A stretch of 64,000 bases of DNA from Alkalibacterium sp034520745 (GTDB lineage: Bacteria > Bacillota > Bacilli > Lactobacillales > Carnobacteriaceae_A), in contig JAXHNF010000003.1 in the NCBI GenBank assembly GCA_034520745.1, positions 124,001-188,000 on the forward strand, in the 5' to 3' direction. Under the pieces are notes generated by a model. The model was not told the origin of the DNA. It saw only the letters and a list, made by a program, of their open reading frames with translations, and made no database searches. How positions within the stretch are numbered: the stretch's first letter is position 1; each line of letters opens with the position of its first letter. Made by a program: the position numbers and the translations under genes. Positions 9,678 through 17,792 of this stretch are shown here, one piece after another.

Positions 9678-9727
9678 AAAAAAACCATAGGACAATGAGT
9701 AATGGTACCTCACTGTCCTATGGTTTC
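9678..9727 (-). terminator. Intrinsic terminator downstream of rplT
   Basis: Stem AAACCATAGGACA...TGTCCTATGGTTT with an internal pairing of TGAG/CTCA around a short loop, followed by T-run on the minus strand. It ends the infC-rpmI-rplT transcript. The rest of the 276-base gap back to the oxidase shows no further feature I can support. Confidence 0.85.
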
Positions 9728-9737
9728 GATCGTTGAA

Positions 9738-10097
9738 TTATTTATTCAATGCGTCTTTAGCTTGATCAGTCAATGATGTGAATGCAGCTGCATCATTGAT
9801 AGCCAAGTCAGCCAGCATTTTGCGGTTCATATCGATGCCCGCAACTTTAAGTCCGTGCATGAATTTTGAATAGCTTAAACCGTTCATACGTGCTGCAGCG
9901 TTGATACGTGCGATCCACAATTTACGGAAGTTACGTTTGTTCTGTTTACGGTCTCTGAAAGAATACATGTATGATTTCATTACTTGCTGTTTTGCAACTT
10001 TGAACAAGCGATGCTTTGCACCATAATACCCTTTAGCTAATTTCAATACGCGCTTGCGACGTCGGCGCGTTACTACTCCACCTTTTACTCGTGCCAT
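9738..10097 (-). CDS. rplT: 50S ribosomal protein L20
   Basis: 119-residue L20, an early 23S rRNA-binding protein of the large subunit and in Bacilli the autogenous repressor of the infC operon. N-terminal MARVKGGVVTRRRRKRVLKL and the basic stretch RDRKQNKRNFRKLWIARINA are diagnostic. Intact, preceded by a GGAGG site. Last gene of infC-rpmI-rplT. Confidence 0.98.
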   Translation of the reverse strand: MARVKGGVVTRRRRKRVLKLAKGYYGAKHRLFKVAKQQVMKSYMYSFRDRKQNKRNFRKLWIARINAAARMNGLSYSKFMHGLKVAGIDMNRKMLADLAINDAAAFTSLTDQAKDALNK

Positions 10098-10136
10098 TGT
10101 TTTTCCTCCTTCAATACAATCCTGTGATCTAAATTA

Positions 10137-10337
10137 TTATTTCATGTAAGCTAATTGCTGTTTGATACGTTTGTAGTCACTAGCTGAAACCATTGTTGAT
10201 TTACGCAACTTACGCTTCTGTTTCTGCGTTTTATTCGCAAACATATGGCTACGTTTTGCGTGACTTCTTTTCAGTTTTCCAGATGCTGTTCTTTTGAATC
10301 GTTTTGCTGATCCTCTATGCGTTTTTTGCTTAGGCAT
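10137..10337 (-). CDS. rpmI: 50S ribosomal protein L35
   Basis: Small basic large-subunit protein of 66 residues. The start is ATG at 10337 (MPKQKTHRGSAKRFKRT) behind GGAGG; five codons upstream in frame belong to the ribosome-binding region. Intact, between infC and rplT as in nearly all bacteria. Confidence 0.97.
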   Translation of the reverse strand: MPKQKTHRGSAKRFKRTASGKLKRSHAKRSHMFANKTQKQKRKLRKSTMVSASDYKRIKQQLAYMK

Positions 10338-10405
10338 TATTTTTTCCTCCAATACTCTTCTCTAAAATTTTAAGCAGAATCGATCAATGCAGATCTTTCA
10401 GCTTA

Positions 10406-10921
10406 TTACTTCTCACTTTTCGGTGCGAGCATCAAGAACATGCTGCGGCCATCCATTTTAGCTTTAGATTCAACTTGTGAAATATCAGCTGTTTCTTCCG
10501 CCATGCGCTCTAAAACTTCACGACCGATTTCTTTATGGGTAATTGCTCGACCTCGGAAACGAATGGAAACTTTCACTTTATCGCCATTATCTAGGAATTT
10601 ACGAGCGTTACGCAATTTGGTGTTAAAATCATGGTCATCGATAGTCGGACTCAGACGAATCTCTTTTATATTGACGATTTTCTGATTTTTTCTTGCTTCA
10701 CGTTCTTTCTTCTGTTGTTCATAGCGGTATTTTCCGTAATCCATTATACGAGCCACGGGTGGTTTAGCATTAGGAGAAACAAGGACAAGATCCATATTGG
10801 AATCTTCTGCCATTCTCATTGCTTCATTCCGTGAAATGACTCCTATCTGTTCACCGTCTTTACCTATCAATCGTACCTCATTAGCGCGGATACGATCGTT
10901 GACAATCATGTCTTTAGCTAT
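10406..10921 (-). CDS. infC: Translation initiation factor IF-3, probable AUA start
   Basis: IF-3 prevents subunit joining and proofreads start-codon choice. The product begins IAKDMIVNDRIRANEVRLI and ends in the C-terminal RNA-binding domain DGRSMFLMLAPK. An ATG exists at 10936, but it would put the strong Shine-Dalgarno GGAGGTGA inside the coding region. That site lies five bases before an ATA codon at 10921-10919, so the likely start is the rare AUA, giving about 171 residues. Known infC genes use rare starts (AUU) for autoregulation by IF-3, which supports this choice. Intact frame; first gene of the operon. Confidence 0.93.
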   Translation of the reverse strand: MAKDMIVNDRIRANEVRLIGKDGEQIGVISRNEAMRMAEDSNMDLVLVSPNAKPPVARIMDYGKYRYEQQKKEREARKNQKIVNIKEIRLSPTIDDHDFNTKLRNARKFLDNGDKVKVSIRFRGRAITHKEIGREVLERMAEETADISQVESKAKMDGRSMFLMLAPKSEK

Positions 10922-10936
10922 GGTGGTCACCTCCAA

Positions 10937-11110
10937 AGTATTTGCGAGAAAAACACAGAAAAAGGCGACATTTCTATGACTTATAGAAGTCCCGCCTTAC
11001 TCCGCATAAAACACAACTCATTGCGTTTGATTATATATACGTGCATATCTGCCCAGAAGAATTTTATCTGCTAAGGCGAGAAGCGGGGGCTTCTGCTTTG
11101 TTTTCTCAAC
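10937..11110 (-). ncRNA. L20-type leader of the infC operon, with terminator
   Basis: An untranslated leader of about 174 bases precedes infC. It ends in a terminator hairpin (about 10960-11000): GGCGGGACTTCTAT pairs with ATAGAAATGTCGCC and is followed by a T-run. Further upstream a second hairpin uses AGAAGCCCCCGCTTCT (about 11075-11092). In Bacilli L20 represses infC-rpmI-rplT by binding such a leader and favouring termination. I assign it by position and layout, not by a covariance match. Confidence 0.75.
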
Positions 11111-11116
11111 TTTTAA

Positions 11117-11145
11117 ATAGTACCATCAATTGAAATCAATGTCAA
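11117..11145 (-). promoter_or_regulatory. Sigma-A promoter of the infC operon
   Basis: Minus strand -35 TTGACA (11145-11140, perfect) and -10 TACTAT (11122-11117) with a 17-base spacer, placing the transcription start near 11110. Confidence 0.8.
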
Positions 11146-11164
11146 GTCTGGTTTTAAATTCCTA

Positions 11165-13094
11165 TTACTTTTTGCCTTCCAGAGCGAGTTTTTCAATAAA
11201 TGTATTCAGATCTATGGTTTCAGTTTTTCTTTTCACCGTATCTGCGGACAGCTACAGTTCCCTCTTCCATTTCATTGTCCCCTATGACCAGCTGATAAGG
11301 GACCTTGAGCGTCTGAGCTTCTCTGATTTTATACCCCATCTTTTCATTTCGCATATCCACTTCAACCCGCAGACCTTTTGATGCCATTTTCTCCTGCAGC
11401 TCACTTGCATAACTGCCGTGGATATCCAGGTTGACCGGTATGATCTTGGCCTGGACAGGTGCCAGCCATGTAGGGAAGGCGCCTTTGTAACGCTCGATCA
11501 GATAAGCAACGAAACGTTCCATCGTCGAGACGACTCCTCTGTGAATAACTACTGGACGGTGACTGTCCTGTCCGTCTTCACCGACATAAGTCAGGTCAAA
11601 ACGTTCAGGGAGCAGGAAGTCCAACTGTACCGTTGATAATGTTTCTTCCGTACCCAAAGCGGTTTTTACCTGGACGTCCAGTTTGGGACCGTAAAAGGCT
11701 GCTTCACCCATCGCTTCAAAGTATTCCAGCCCCATTTCATCCAGTGTTTCTTTGAGCATGGATTCTGCTTTTTCCCACATGGCATCGTCATCGAAATATT
11801 TTTCTGTGTTTTTCGGATCCCGGTAGCTTAAACGGAAGCGGTAATCAGTAATATCAAAATCTTCATACACAGCCAGCATCAAGTTGACCACGCGTCTGAA
11901 CTCTTCTTTGATCTGATCCGGACGTACAAAAACGTGCGCGTCATTCAAGGTCATTTCACGGACACGCTGCAGTCCTGACAAGGCCCCGCTCTTCTCGTAA
12001 CGGTGCATCTGCCCCAGTTCGGCGATCCGTATCGGCAGATCGCGGTAACTGCGTACGTCATTTTTGAAGACCATCATATGGTGCGGGCAGTTCATCGGTC
12101 TCAGGACCAGCATTTCTCCTTCACCCATGTCCATTGGCGGGAACATGTCTTCATGATAGTGGTCCCAGTGGCCGGATTTTTTATAAAAATCAACATTGGC
12201 CATGATCGGTGTGTAGACATGCTGGTAGCCCAGATTGATTTCCTTGTCAGTGATATAGCGCTCGATGATGCGTCTGATCGTCGCTCCTTTTGGCAGCCAG
12301 AAAGGCAGACCGGAACCGACTTCAGGGGACAGCATGAACAGATCCAGTTCTTTCCCCAGCTTGCGGTGGTCACGCTGCTTGGCTTCTTCACGCATTTTCA
12401 GATATTCTTTCAGTGCTTTTCTATCGAAGAACGCTGTTCCGTATACACGCTGCATCATTTTGTTGTTTGAATTGCCTCTCCAGTATGCCCCAGCGAGGGA
12501 AAGAAGCTTGAAGACCTGGATGCGACCGGTGGAAGGCACATGGACACCGACACAATCAGTGAAATCGCCCTGTTCATAAACGGAGATGATCTCGTCTTCC
12601 GGCAGTTCATTGATCAGTTCTGTCTTGTAAGGATCATCATTAAAGAGTTCAAGTGCTTCTTTTCGGCTGATTTCTTTTCTGACGATAGGCAGGTTTTCTT
12701 TAACGATCGCCATCATTCCTGCTTCGATCTTCTCGAGATCTTCTTCTGTGATCGGCTCTTGTGTATCTGTATCATAATAAAAGCCGTTTTCGATTGCCGG
12801 ACCGACACCGAACTTGACATCTGGATATAAACGTCTGATTGCCTGCGCCATTAAATGGGCTGTGGAGTGCCTCAGAACAGACAAAGCGTCCTCGTGATCC
12901 GGTGTGACGATTTCCAGTACGCCATCTTCATTCAAAGTACGGCTGAAATCGATCAGCACCCCGTTCCATTTCGCTGCCAGACCTTTTTTCTCCAGTGATT
13001 TGGCAATGTCTGAAGCAATGTTTTTTGGCGTTGTTCCTTTTTCTACTTCTTTGACTGTTCCATCCGGTAAAGTCACTTTAATTTGTTCAACCAT
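11165..13094 (-). CDS. thrS: Threonyl-tRNA synthetase, frameshift near C-terminus
   Basis: Class II synthetase charging tRNA-Thr. Order: N-terminal TGS domain (IKVTLPDGTVKEVEKG), editing domain with HSTAHLMAQA, catalytic core with RPMNCPHHMMVFK and motif 3 region, then anticodon-binding domain. The open frame ends at 11220 (RRYGEKKN); removing one A from aaaagaaaaac gives KKTETIDLNTFIEKLALEGKK with a stop at 11165, about 642 residues. ATG at 13094 follows AAGGAGGAG. Transcription is controlled by the T-box directly upstream. Confidence 0.95.
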
Positions 13095-13104
13095 TTTTTC
13101 TCCT

Positions 13105-13376
13105 CCTTATTTGAATAAAAAGACGTCCCATTGAATGAGAAAAACTCATTCAATGGGACGTCGACTGTCTACGTGGTTCCACCCAAAATTCGTTAAAGAC
13201 ACTTGTAGAGTCTTTAACCTTGATTTCTCTTTAACGCAGAGGATACGACTATTTCTACTCGACTTCAAAATAATACTCGAAAGGGGTCTGTGGCAGGTCG
13301 GCTTAAGAATGTCGCAGCAGTCATTCTCTCTCTGTAAAGGTTAGCTGTCCCAGGTGTCTTTCTCACTGTTTTTATA
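13105..13376 (-). ncRNA. T-box riboswitch controlling thrS
   Basis: The leader carries the T-box sequence TGGAACCACG (minus strand, 13181-13172), followed by a strong terminator with arms GACGTCCCATTGAATGAG / CTCATTCAATGGGACGTC (13122-13162) and a T-run. Uncharged tRNA would pair with the T-box bulge and favour the antiterminator. Long upstream pairing (AGGTTAAAGACTCTAC with GTGTCTTTAAC and others) fits stems I-III. The specifier should be a Thr codon; an ACC occurs in the first stem region but I cannot fix its frame by eye. Confidence 0.9.
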
Positions 13377-13382
13377 ATTCTG

Positions 13383-13411
13383 ATAGTATCACAGGATGAC
13401 CCGTTTTACAA
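13383..13411 (-). promoter_or_regulatory. Sigma-A promoter of the thrS T-box leader
   Basis: Minus strand -35 TTGTAA (13411-13406) and -10 TACTAT (13388-13383), spacer 17 bases, just upstream of the T-box leader and overlapping the gap after dnaI. Confidence 0.65.
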
Positions 13412-13421
13412 TACGTTCCCC

Positions 13422-14351
13422 TTATTTATGTCTTCTGTTTTCTCCAGACATTTCGACCTCTTCAGCCAGAAAACGGATGCGCTCCATGATCCGCTTCGCC
13501 TTGAGCGGTTCATTCTCTCCGCGCTGTGACATGGTAAAATGTTCTTTTTCCAGCTGATCCATATCAAAGTTTGACGTGAAAAAGGTCGGGAGCTCTTCCT
13601 GCATCCGGTACTGAAGGATCACACCCAGGACATCGTCACGGATCCATGAAGACATGGAATCGGCCCCGATGTCATCGATCATGAGCAGTTTTGCCCGTTT
13701 AAAGCTGTCCAGCTTATCCTCCGTGGTGTTTTTTCCGATCGAATTTTTCATTTCAACAGCAAAGGTCGGAAAATGGACGATGGTCGAAGGATGGCCCTGT
13801 TCGGAAAGCTCATGGGCGATCGCGCCAAGCAGATAGGTCTTGCCGACACCAAAAGCACCATGGAGATACAAGCCTTTATGGAATGCTTTAGGTGAATCAA
13901 GGTACGTTTCAATAAACTGCATCGCTTTTTCCAAGGCTTCATGCCTCTTTTTTGTCACTTCGAAGGATTCGAACGTCGCACTTTTTAAATCCTTGGGCAT
14001 ATAGACGGAGTTGATCCGTTTTTTTATTTTTTCTTCTGCCCGTCTGCCCATCAGCTCAGGGGTCGGTTCGTACGTCACATCGATACGGTGATTATTTAGG
14101 ATCAGTTTCGGCACATAACCGGGGGCCAGTTCTCCTTCGGCATTTTTCACTTTCTGTTTTTCAGAGACGAACTCATAGAGTTTTGACGCGCTTCTTTCAA
14201 TGGCTGTTTTATCAAGCACATCTTTGTTATCCGCAATAAACTGCTTCACATCAGGATCTTTGAAGACCTGATTTTTCATAATATCTCTGTACGTCTGATT
14301 GAGTTTATTGGCATCCATCATTTTTTCAAGTTGACTTTGTAGACTTTCCAT
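13422..14351 (-). CDS. dnaI: Primosomal protein DnaI, helicase loader
   Basis: 309-residue AAA+ helicase loader that puts the replicative helicase DnaC (Gram-positive DnaB-type) on DNA. An N-terminal helicase-interaction region precedes the ATPase: Walker A GAFGVGKTYLLGAI near residue 165, Walker B LLMIDDIGADS, and sensor region FFTSNFD. Intact. ATG overlaps the last base of dnaB, showing translational coupling. The nrdR-dnaB-dnaI order is standard in Bacilli. Confidence 0.95.
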   Translation of the reverse strand: MESLQSQLEKMMDANKLNQTYRDIMKNQVFKDPDVKQFIADNKDVLDKTAIERSASKLYEFVSEKQKVKNAEGELAPGYVPKLILNNHRIDVTYEPTPELMGRRAEEKIKKRINSVYMPKDLKSATFESFEVTKKRHEALEKAMQFIETYLDSPKAFHKGLYLHGAFGVGKTYLLGAIAHELSEQGHPSTIVHFPTFAVEMKNSIGKNTTEDKLDSFKRAKLLMIDDIGADSMSSWIRDDVLGVILQYRMQEELPTFFTSNFDMDQLEKEHFTMSQRGENEPLKAKRIMERIRFLAEEVEMSGENRRHK

Positions 14352-15739
14352 TAGCTGTCACCGCTTTTCTGCTTTCGGATTTTTCTTAATTTCTCTCTGA
14401 ACGCTTCTTCTTCTTCCTTGCTTATTTTCTCGTCTGTCTGGTGCTTGTCTTCTGTCCAGGCCGGCAAGGTTTCTTTCCTGGATGAGGCCTGGTTGTAGTT
14501 ATAACGGGATTTCGGTTTTGTCTGTCTCTGTCTGTTCTTCTCCTGAACCGATTCGTACAGTTCCTTCACTTTGCGTATGGCTTCTTCAGGCGAATTCACT
14601 TTACTTTGAGCCCAGTCATTGGCGATCTTGTTCGCAAGATTTTTTTCAAGGGTCGGAGCATTCTTGACGACCAGTATATAATTCATCAGTATATTGATAA
14701 CTGCAGTAGACAAAGGGGCCTGCTCGACCAGTTCTTTTAACAGCCACGTTTCATTAGACGTGACATACCCGCCTTTTTGCTGCTTGATCGATTTTAAATA
14801 CGCATAAGGCTGGGTTTTCTCTGCATGCAGAATGATCTCTATCTCTTCTCCACTGAACCCGGAGGCTTTGAGTTCCTGAAGTCTCCCATTATCATTCTTC
14901 TCTGCTGACTGGTCAGATCTGATCTGCTTCGATTTACCTAAATAATGATCATGGATCAGACGGGTCAATTTTTTTTCACTTACTTCTCCTGTATTGATAT
15001 CAGCCGATTCCAGCACAAATTTCTGCATGTCCAGCTCGTTGACGCCATAAATCGAATGAAACGTGTCGATCAGTTTTCTGACCTCTGTTGTCATCGACTT
15101 TGAATCGATGAAATGCTTGTTCAGTCCAGACGAGAAAAAAGACCAGTCAAAGTCACTGTCCTTGGAAACATCGTCCATGAGGGACCGCTTTTTCAGCGGG
15201 TCCGGTGCATCAACTGAATGGAATGTTTCGGTGTAGTTTTCCATGTTGAAGTGAACAACTTCCTGAAAAGACTTCGTTATCTCCTTATAATCTGCAATAG
15301 ACCGAGCGGGTCTGATAAACTTTTCTTTTAATTCTGATACAAGCCGTTCACCGAGTTTTTCAGTGAGCAGCATCCTCAGCATCGTATCATTAAAGAAATG
15401 AACGGGATGCAGTGGCGCCTCCAGAATCAGCAGATGACTGTCTTTTTTTTCACGATGACTGTATACCTTTAGCAGTCCATAAGCTTCCAGCCTGATCCGT
15501 GCTTCATAATAGTCTTTTATCCCCATGTCTAATTGCGTCATTATGTCCGATAGTGTGACTTCTTTTTCATCACGGGTATTCAGATACTCTTTGATCAGCA
15601 AATACAGACTCGCAGCCTGGATGCCCATCAGAGGCTGATAAAGCGAGAGTATACATGAAACATTCAAATCTGAAAGGACAGACGATTTGTTCAAGACCAG
15701 AATGTCTTTTGGATGAAGGGTTTTCCATGGGTAACTCAT
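14351..15739 (-). CDS. dnaB: Replication initiation/membrane attachment protein DnaB (Gram-positive type)
   Basis: 462-residue helicase co-loader of the primosome; it works with DnaD and DnaI at oriC and stalled forks. N-terminal winged-helix DDBH1 region (YQPLMGIQAASLYLLIKEY) and a C-terminal DDBH2/DnaD-like domain, then a charged tail (EEEEAFREKLRKIRKQ). Intact. 23 bases downstream of nrdR and coupled to dnaI. Unrelated to the E. coli helicase of the same name. Confidence 0.93.
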   Translation of the reverse strand: MSYPWKTLHPKDILVLNKSSVLSDLNVSCILSLYQPLMGIQAASLYLLIKEYLNTRDEKEVTLSDIMTQLDMGIKDYYEARIRLEAYGLLKVYSHREKKDSHLLILEAPLHPVHFFNDTMLRMLLTEKLGERLVSELKEKFIRPARSIADYKEITKSFQEVVHFNMENYTETFHSVDAPDPLKKRSLMDDVSKDSDFDWSFFSSGLNKHFIDSKSMTTEVRKLIDTFHSIYGVNELDMQKFVLESADINTGEVSEKKLTRLIHDHYLGKSKQIRSDQSAEKNDNGRLQELKASGFSGEEIEIILHAEKTQPYAYLKSIKQQKGGYVTSNETWLLKELVEQAPLSTAVINILMNYILVVKNAPTLEKNLANKIANDWAQSKVNSPEEAIRKVKELYESVQEKNRQRQTKPKSRYNYNQASSRKETLPAWTEDKHQTDEKISKEEEEAFREKLRKIRKQKSGDS

Positions 15740-15762
15740 TGTCGGATTTTTCCTTTCACGTG

Positions 15763-16227
15763 CTATTTATCTTTTCTCTTTTTTTCAAGTTCTTTCATTT
15801 CCTGCATAAACACTTCAATATCCTTGAATTGACGGTAGACGCTCGCAAAACGGATATAAGCCACGTCATCCAGATCGACAAGTTCATCCATGACAAATTC
15901 ACCGATCTTAGTAGAGGGGACTTCGCTCAGACCCAAATCACGTATTTTATGTTCAACTTTGTTCACGATATTTTCCTGATCTTCTGCAGCTACGGGACGT
16001 TTTTCACATGCTCGTCTAATGCCTCTAAGCAGTTTCTCTCTGCTGAACTCTTCCCGGTTTCCATTCTTTTTGACGACTAAAATAGCCCCCTGTTCGATTC
16101 TCTCAAATGTCGTAAATCTAAATGAACAGTTTTCGCATTCACGACGCCGTCTGATGGCTCTTCCATCATCAGCAGGTCGGCTATCTATCACTCTGCTTCC
16201 ATTATGTTGACATCTTGGACATTGCAT
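15763..16227 (-). CDS. nrdR: Transcriptional repressor NrdR
   Basis: 154-residue zinc-ribbon/ATP-cone repressor of ribonucleotide reductase genes, responding to (d)ATP. Zinc ribbon cysteines in MQCPRCQHNGSR and CENCSFRF, followed by the ATP-cone starting LVVKKNGNREEFSREKL. Length and motifs are standard and the frame is intact. Lies between coaE and dnaB; no reductase genes are in the window. Confidence 0.97.
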   Translation of the reverse strand: MQCPRCQHNGSRVIDSRPADDGRAIRRRRECENCSFRFTTFERIEQGAILVVKKNGNREEFSREKLLRGIRRACEKRPVAAEDQENIVNKVEHKIRDLGLSEVPSTKIGEFVMDELVDLDDVAYIRFASVYRQFKDIEVFMQEMKELEKKRKDK

Positions 16228-16276
16228 GATTCTCAGCCCTTTGCTATAGATTTCTTAAAGTTATTATACCATATGA

Positions 16277-16884
16277 CTACAGAGGTGACGAATAGCCTTT
16301 TTCTGTCAGCCAGTCATCGACCTGTCTGATCGTCTGCCTGACCGATCCGGTGTTATCGATGATTACATCGGCTTTTTTTCTCTTGGTTTCGAGCGGCTCC
16401 TGTGAAGCGATACGGTTCCTTGCTTCTTCGTCAGTGAGCTGATCCCTATGTTTCAGCCGGGTCAGCTGAGTAGTGAAATCCGTATAGATGACCATCACTT
16501 CATCAACATACTTGTCATAGCCCGTTTCATACAAAAGCGGTATATCCAGTACGATCAGTGACTGATCCTGCTTGCTCAAAGTCTTTTTTTTATTCATGAT
16601 CTCACTGAATATTATTTCATGGACAAGGTCGTTCAGATGACTTAATTTCTCATCATCATTGAATACGATGGCTCCCAGGCGTTTTCTGTCTATGGAACGG
16701 TCAGCATTGACGATCTCCTTTCCGAAATAGTCAACGACTTTTAAATAAGCGGGCTCATCAGGTTCCATGACTTCTCTGGCAATAAGATCCGCATCGACAA
16801 CCGGGAATCCAGATTTTTAAAGTGCCGGCTGACAGTAGACTTTCCACTGGCGATCCCGCCCGTAAGCCCTAATACATGAGTCAA
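16277..16884 (-). CDS. coaE: Dephospho-CoA kinase, one frameshift, TTG start
   Basis: Last step of CoA synthesis: phosphorylates the 3'-OH of dephospho-CoA. P-loop LGLTGGIASGKSTVSRHF at the N-terminus. The start is TTG at 16884 with GGAGG seven to eight bases upstream, 13 bases after the fpg stop. The frame breaks near 16815: restoring one missing G in ctggattc gives LGFPVVDADLIAREVMEPDEP and joins the main frame. Corrected length is about 202 residues. An essential enzyme, so the deletion is almost surely a read error. Confidence 0.93.
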
Positions 16885-16897
16885 TAGAACCAACCTC

Positions 16898-17720
16898 CTA
16901 TTTCTGACACCGGGGACAATAATGCGTTCCCCGTTGTGCAACTTTTATTTTTTCGATAGGGTGCTGACAGCGCGGACAAGCTTCCTGCTCCTTGCCATAT
17001 ACGGCCAGAAAGGACTGGTAACTGCCTTCGGTCCCGAATGCATTGGAATACGTCCGTATCGTGGTCCCGCCTTTTTCTGCGGCGCTGGTCATGATGCGTA
17101 TGATCGACTCTCTCAGTCGCTTAATCTCGCTTGCATCGAGTGATTTCCCTTTACGCTCAGGATGGATGCAGGCATCAAAGAGCACTTCATCGGCATAAAT
17201 GTTACCTATCCCTGCTACTGTTTTCTGATCGAGCAGACAGGCTTTTATCGGGCGTTCCGTCTTTCCCAGTGCATCGGTCAGGTGATCAGTATGCAACGCT
17301 TCTTCTGTGGGTTCGGGGCCGAGATTTCGGATAGACGGATGCAGATGTAGATTTTCTTTTTTTATCAGGCTCATCTTGCCGAATTTTCTCACATCCAGAT
17401 ACCTGAGTTCTTCATTGGTATCCAGTTCAAATACCACATGTGTGTGCTTGGTCATGGGCACGTGCGGTTCTTCCAGACGATATTTACCTTCCATCCTCAG
17501 GTGGCTGATCAGTACATCATCAGACAAGATGAACAGAAGAAATTTCCCCTGCCTCCTGATGTCTTCGATCCTCTGGCCCTTTAATCTATTTTGAAACTCT
17601 GAGACGGATGGGTCTTTTATAATATTATCCCATAAGACCCGCGGACCCGATGATCATTTTACCCGTGATCAGCTGCTGAAGTCCCTGTTTAACGTTCTCC
17701 ACTTCTGGTAATTCAGGCAT
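16898..17720 (-). CDS. fpg: Formamidopyrimidine-DNA glycosylase (MutM), one frameshift
   Basis: Bifunctional glycosylase/AP lyase removing 8-oxoguanine and formamidopyrimidines. The true start is ATG 17720 giving MPELPEVENVKQGL, whose proline 2 and glutamates are catalytic. The frame stops after GLMG; removing one G near 17640 gives VLWDNIIKDPSVSEFQNRL and joins the main frame with IRRQGKFLLF. The C-terminal zinc finger CPRC...CPRC is complete. About 273 residues. Lies between polA and coaE, the usual repair/CoA cluster of Bacilli. Confidence 0.95.
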
Positions 17721-17751
17721 ATTTTCAACTCTTTCTAAAGTTTCAGTCCTT

Positions 17752-17787
17752 AACAAAAGAAGCGAGAATACTCCCGCTCCTTTTTAT
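17752..17787 (-). terminator. Weak hairpin between polA and fpg
   Basis: Minus strand AGGAGCGGGAG pairs with TTCTCGCTTCT through G-T wobbles and is followed by TTTTG. It may attenuate read-through from polA into fpg. Confidence 0.4.
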
Positions 17788-17792
17788 CTTAT

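Noticed and set aside
10922..10936. ATG 10936 as the infC start
   Set aside because: It overlaps the Shine-Dalgarno GGAGGTGA and has no site of its own.
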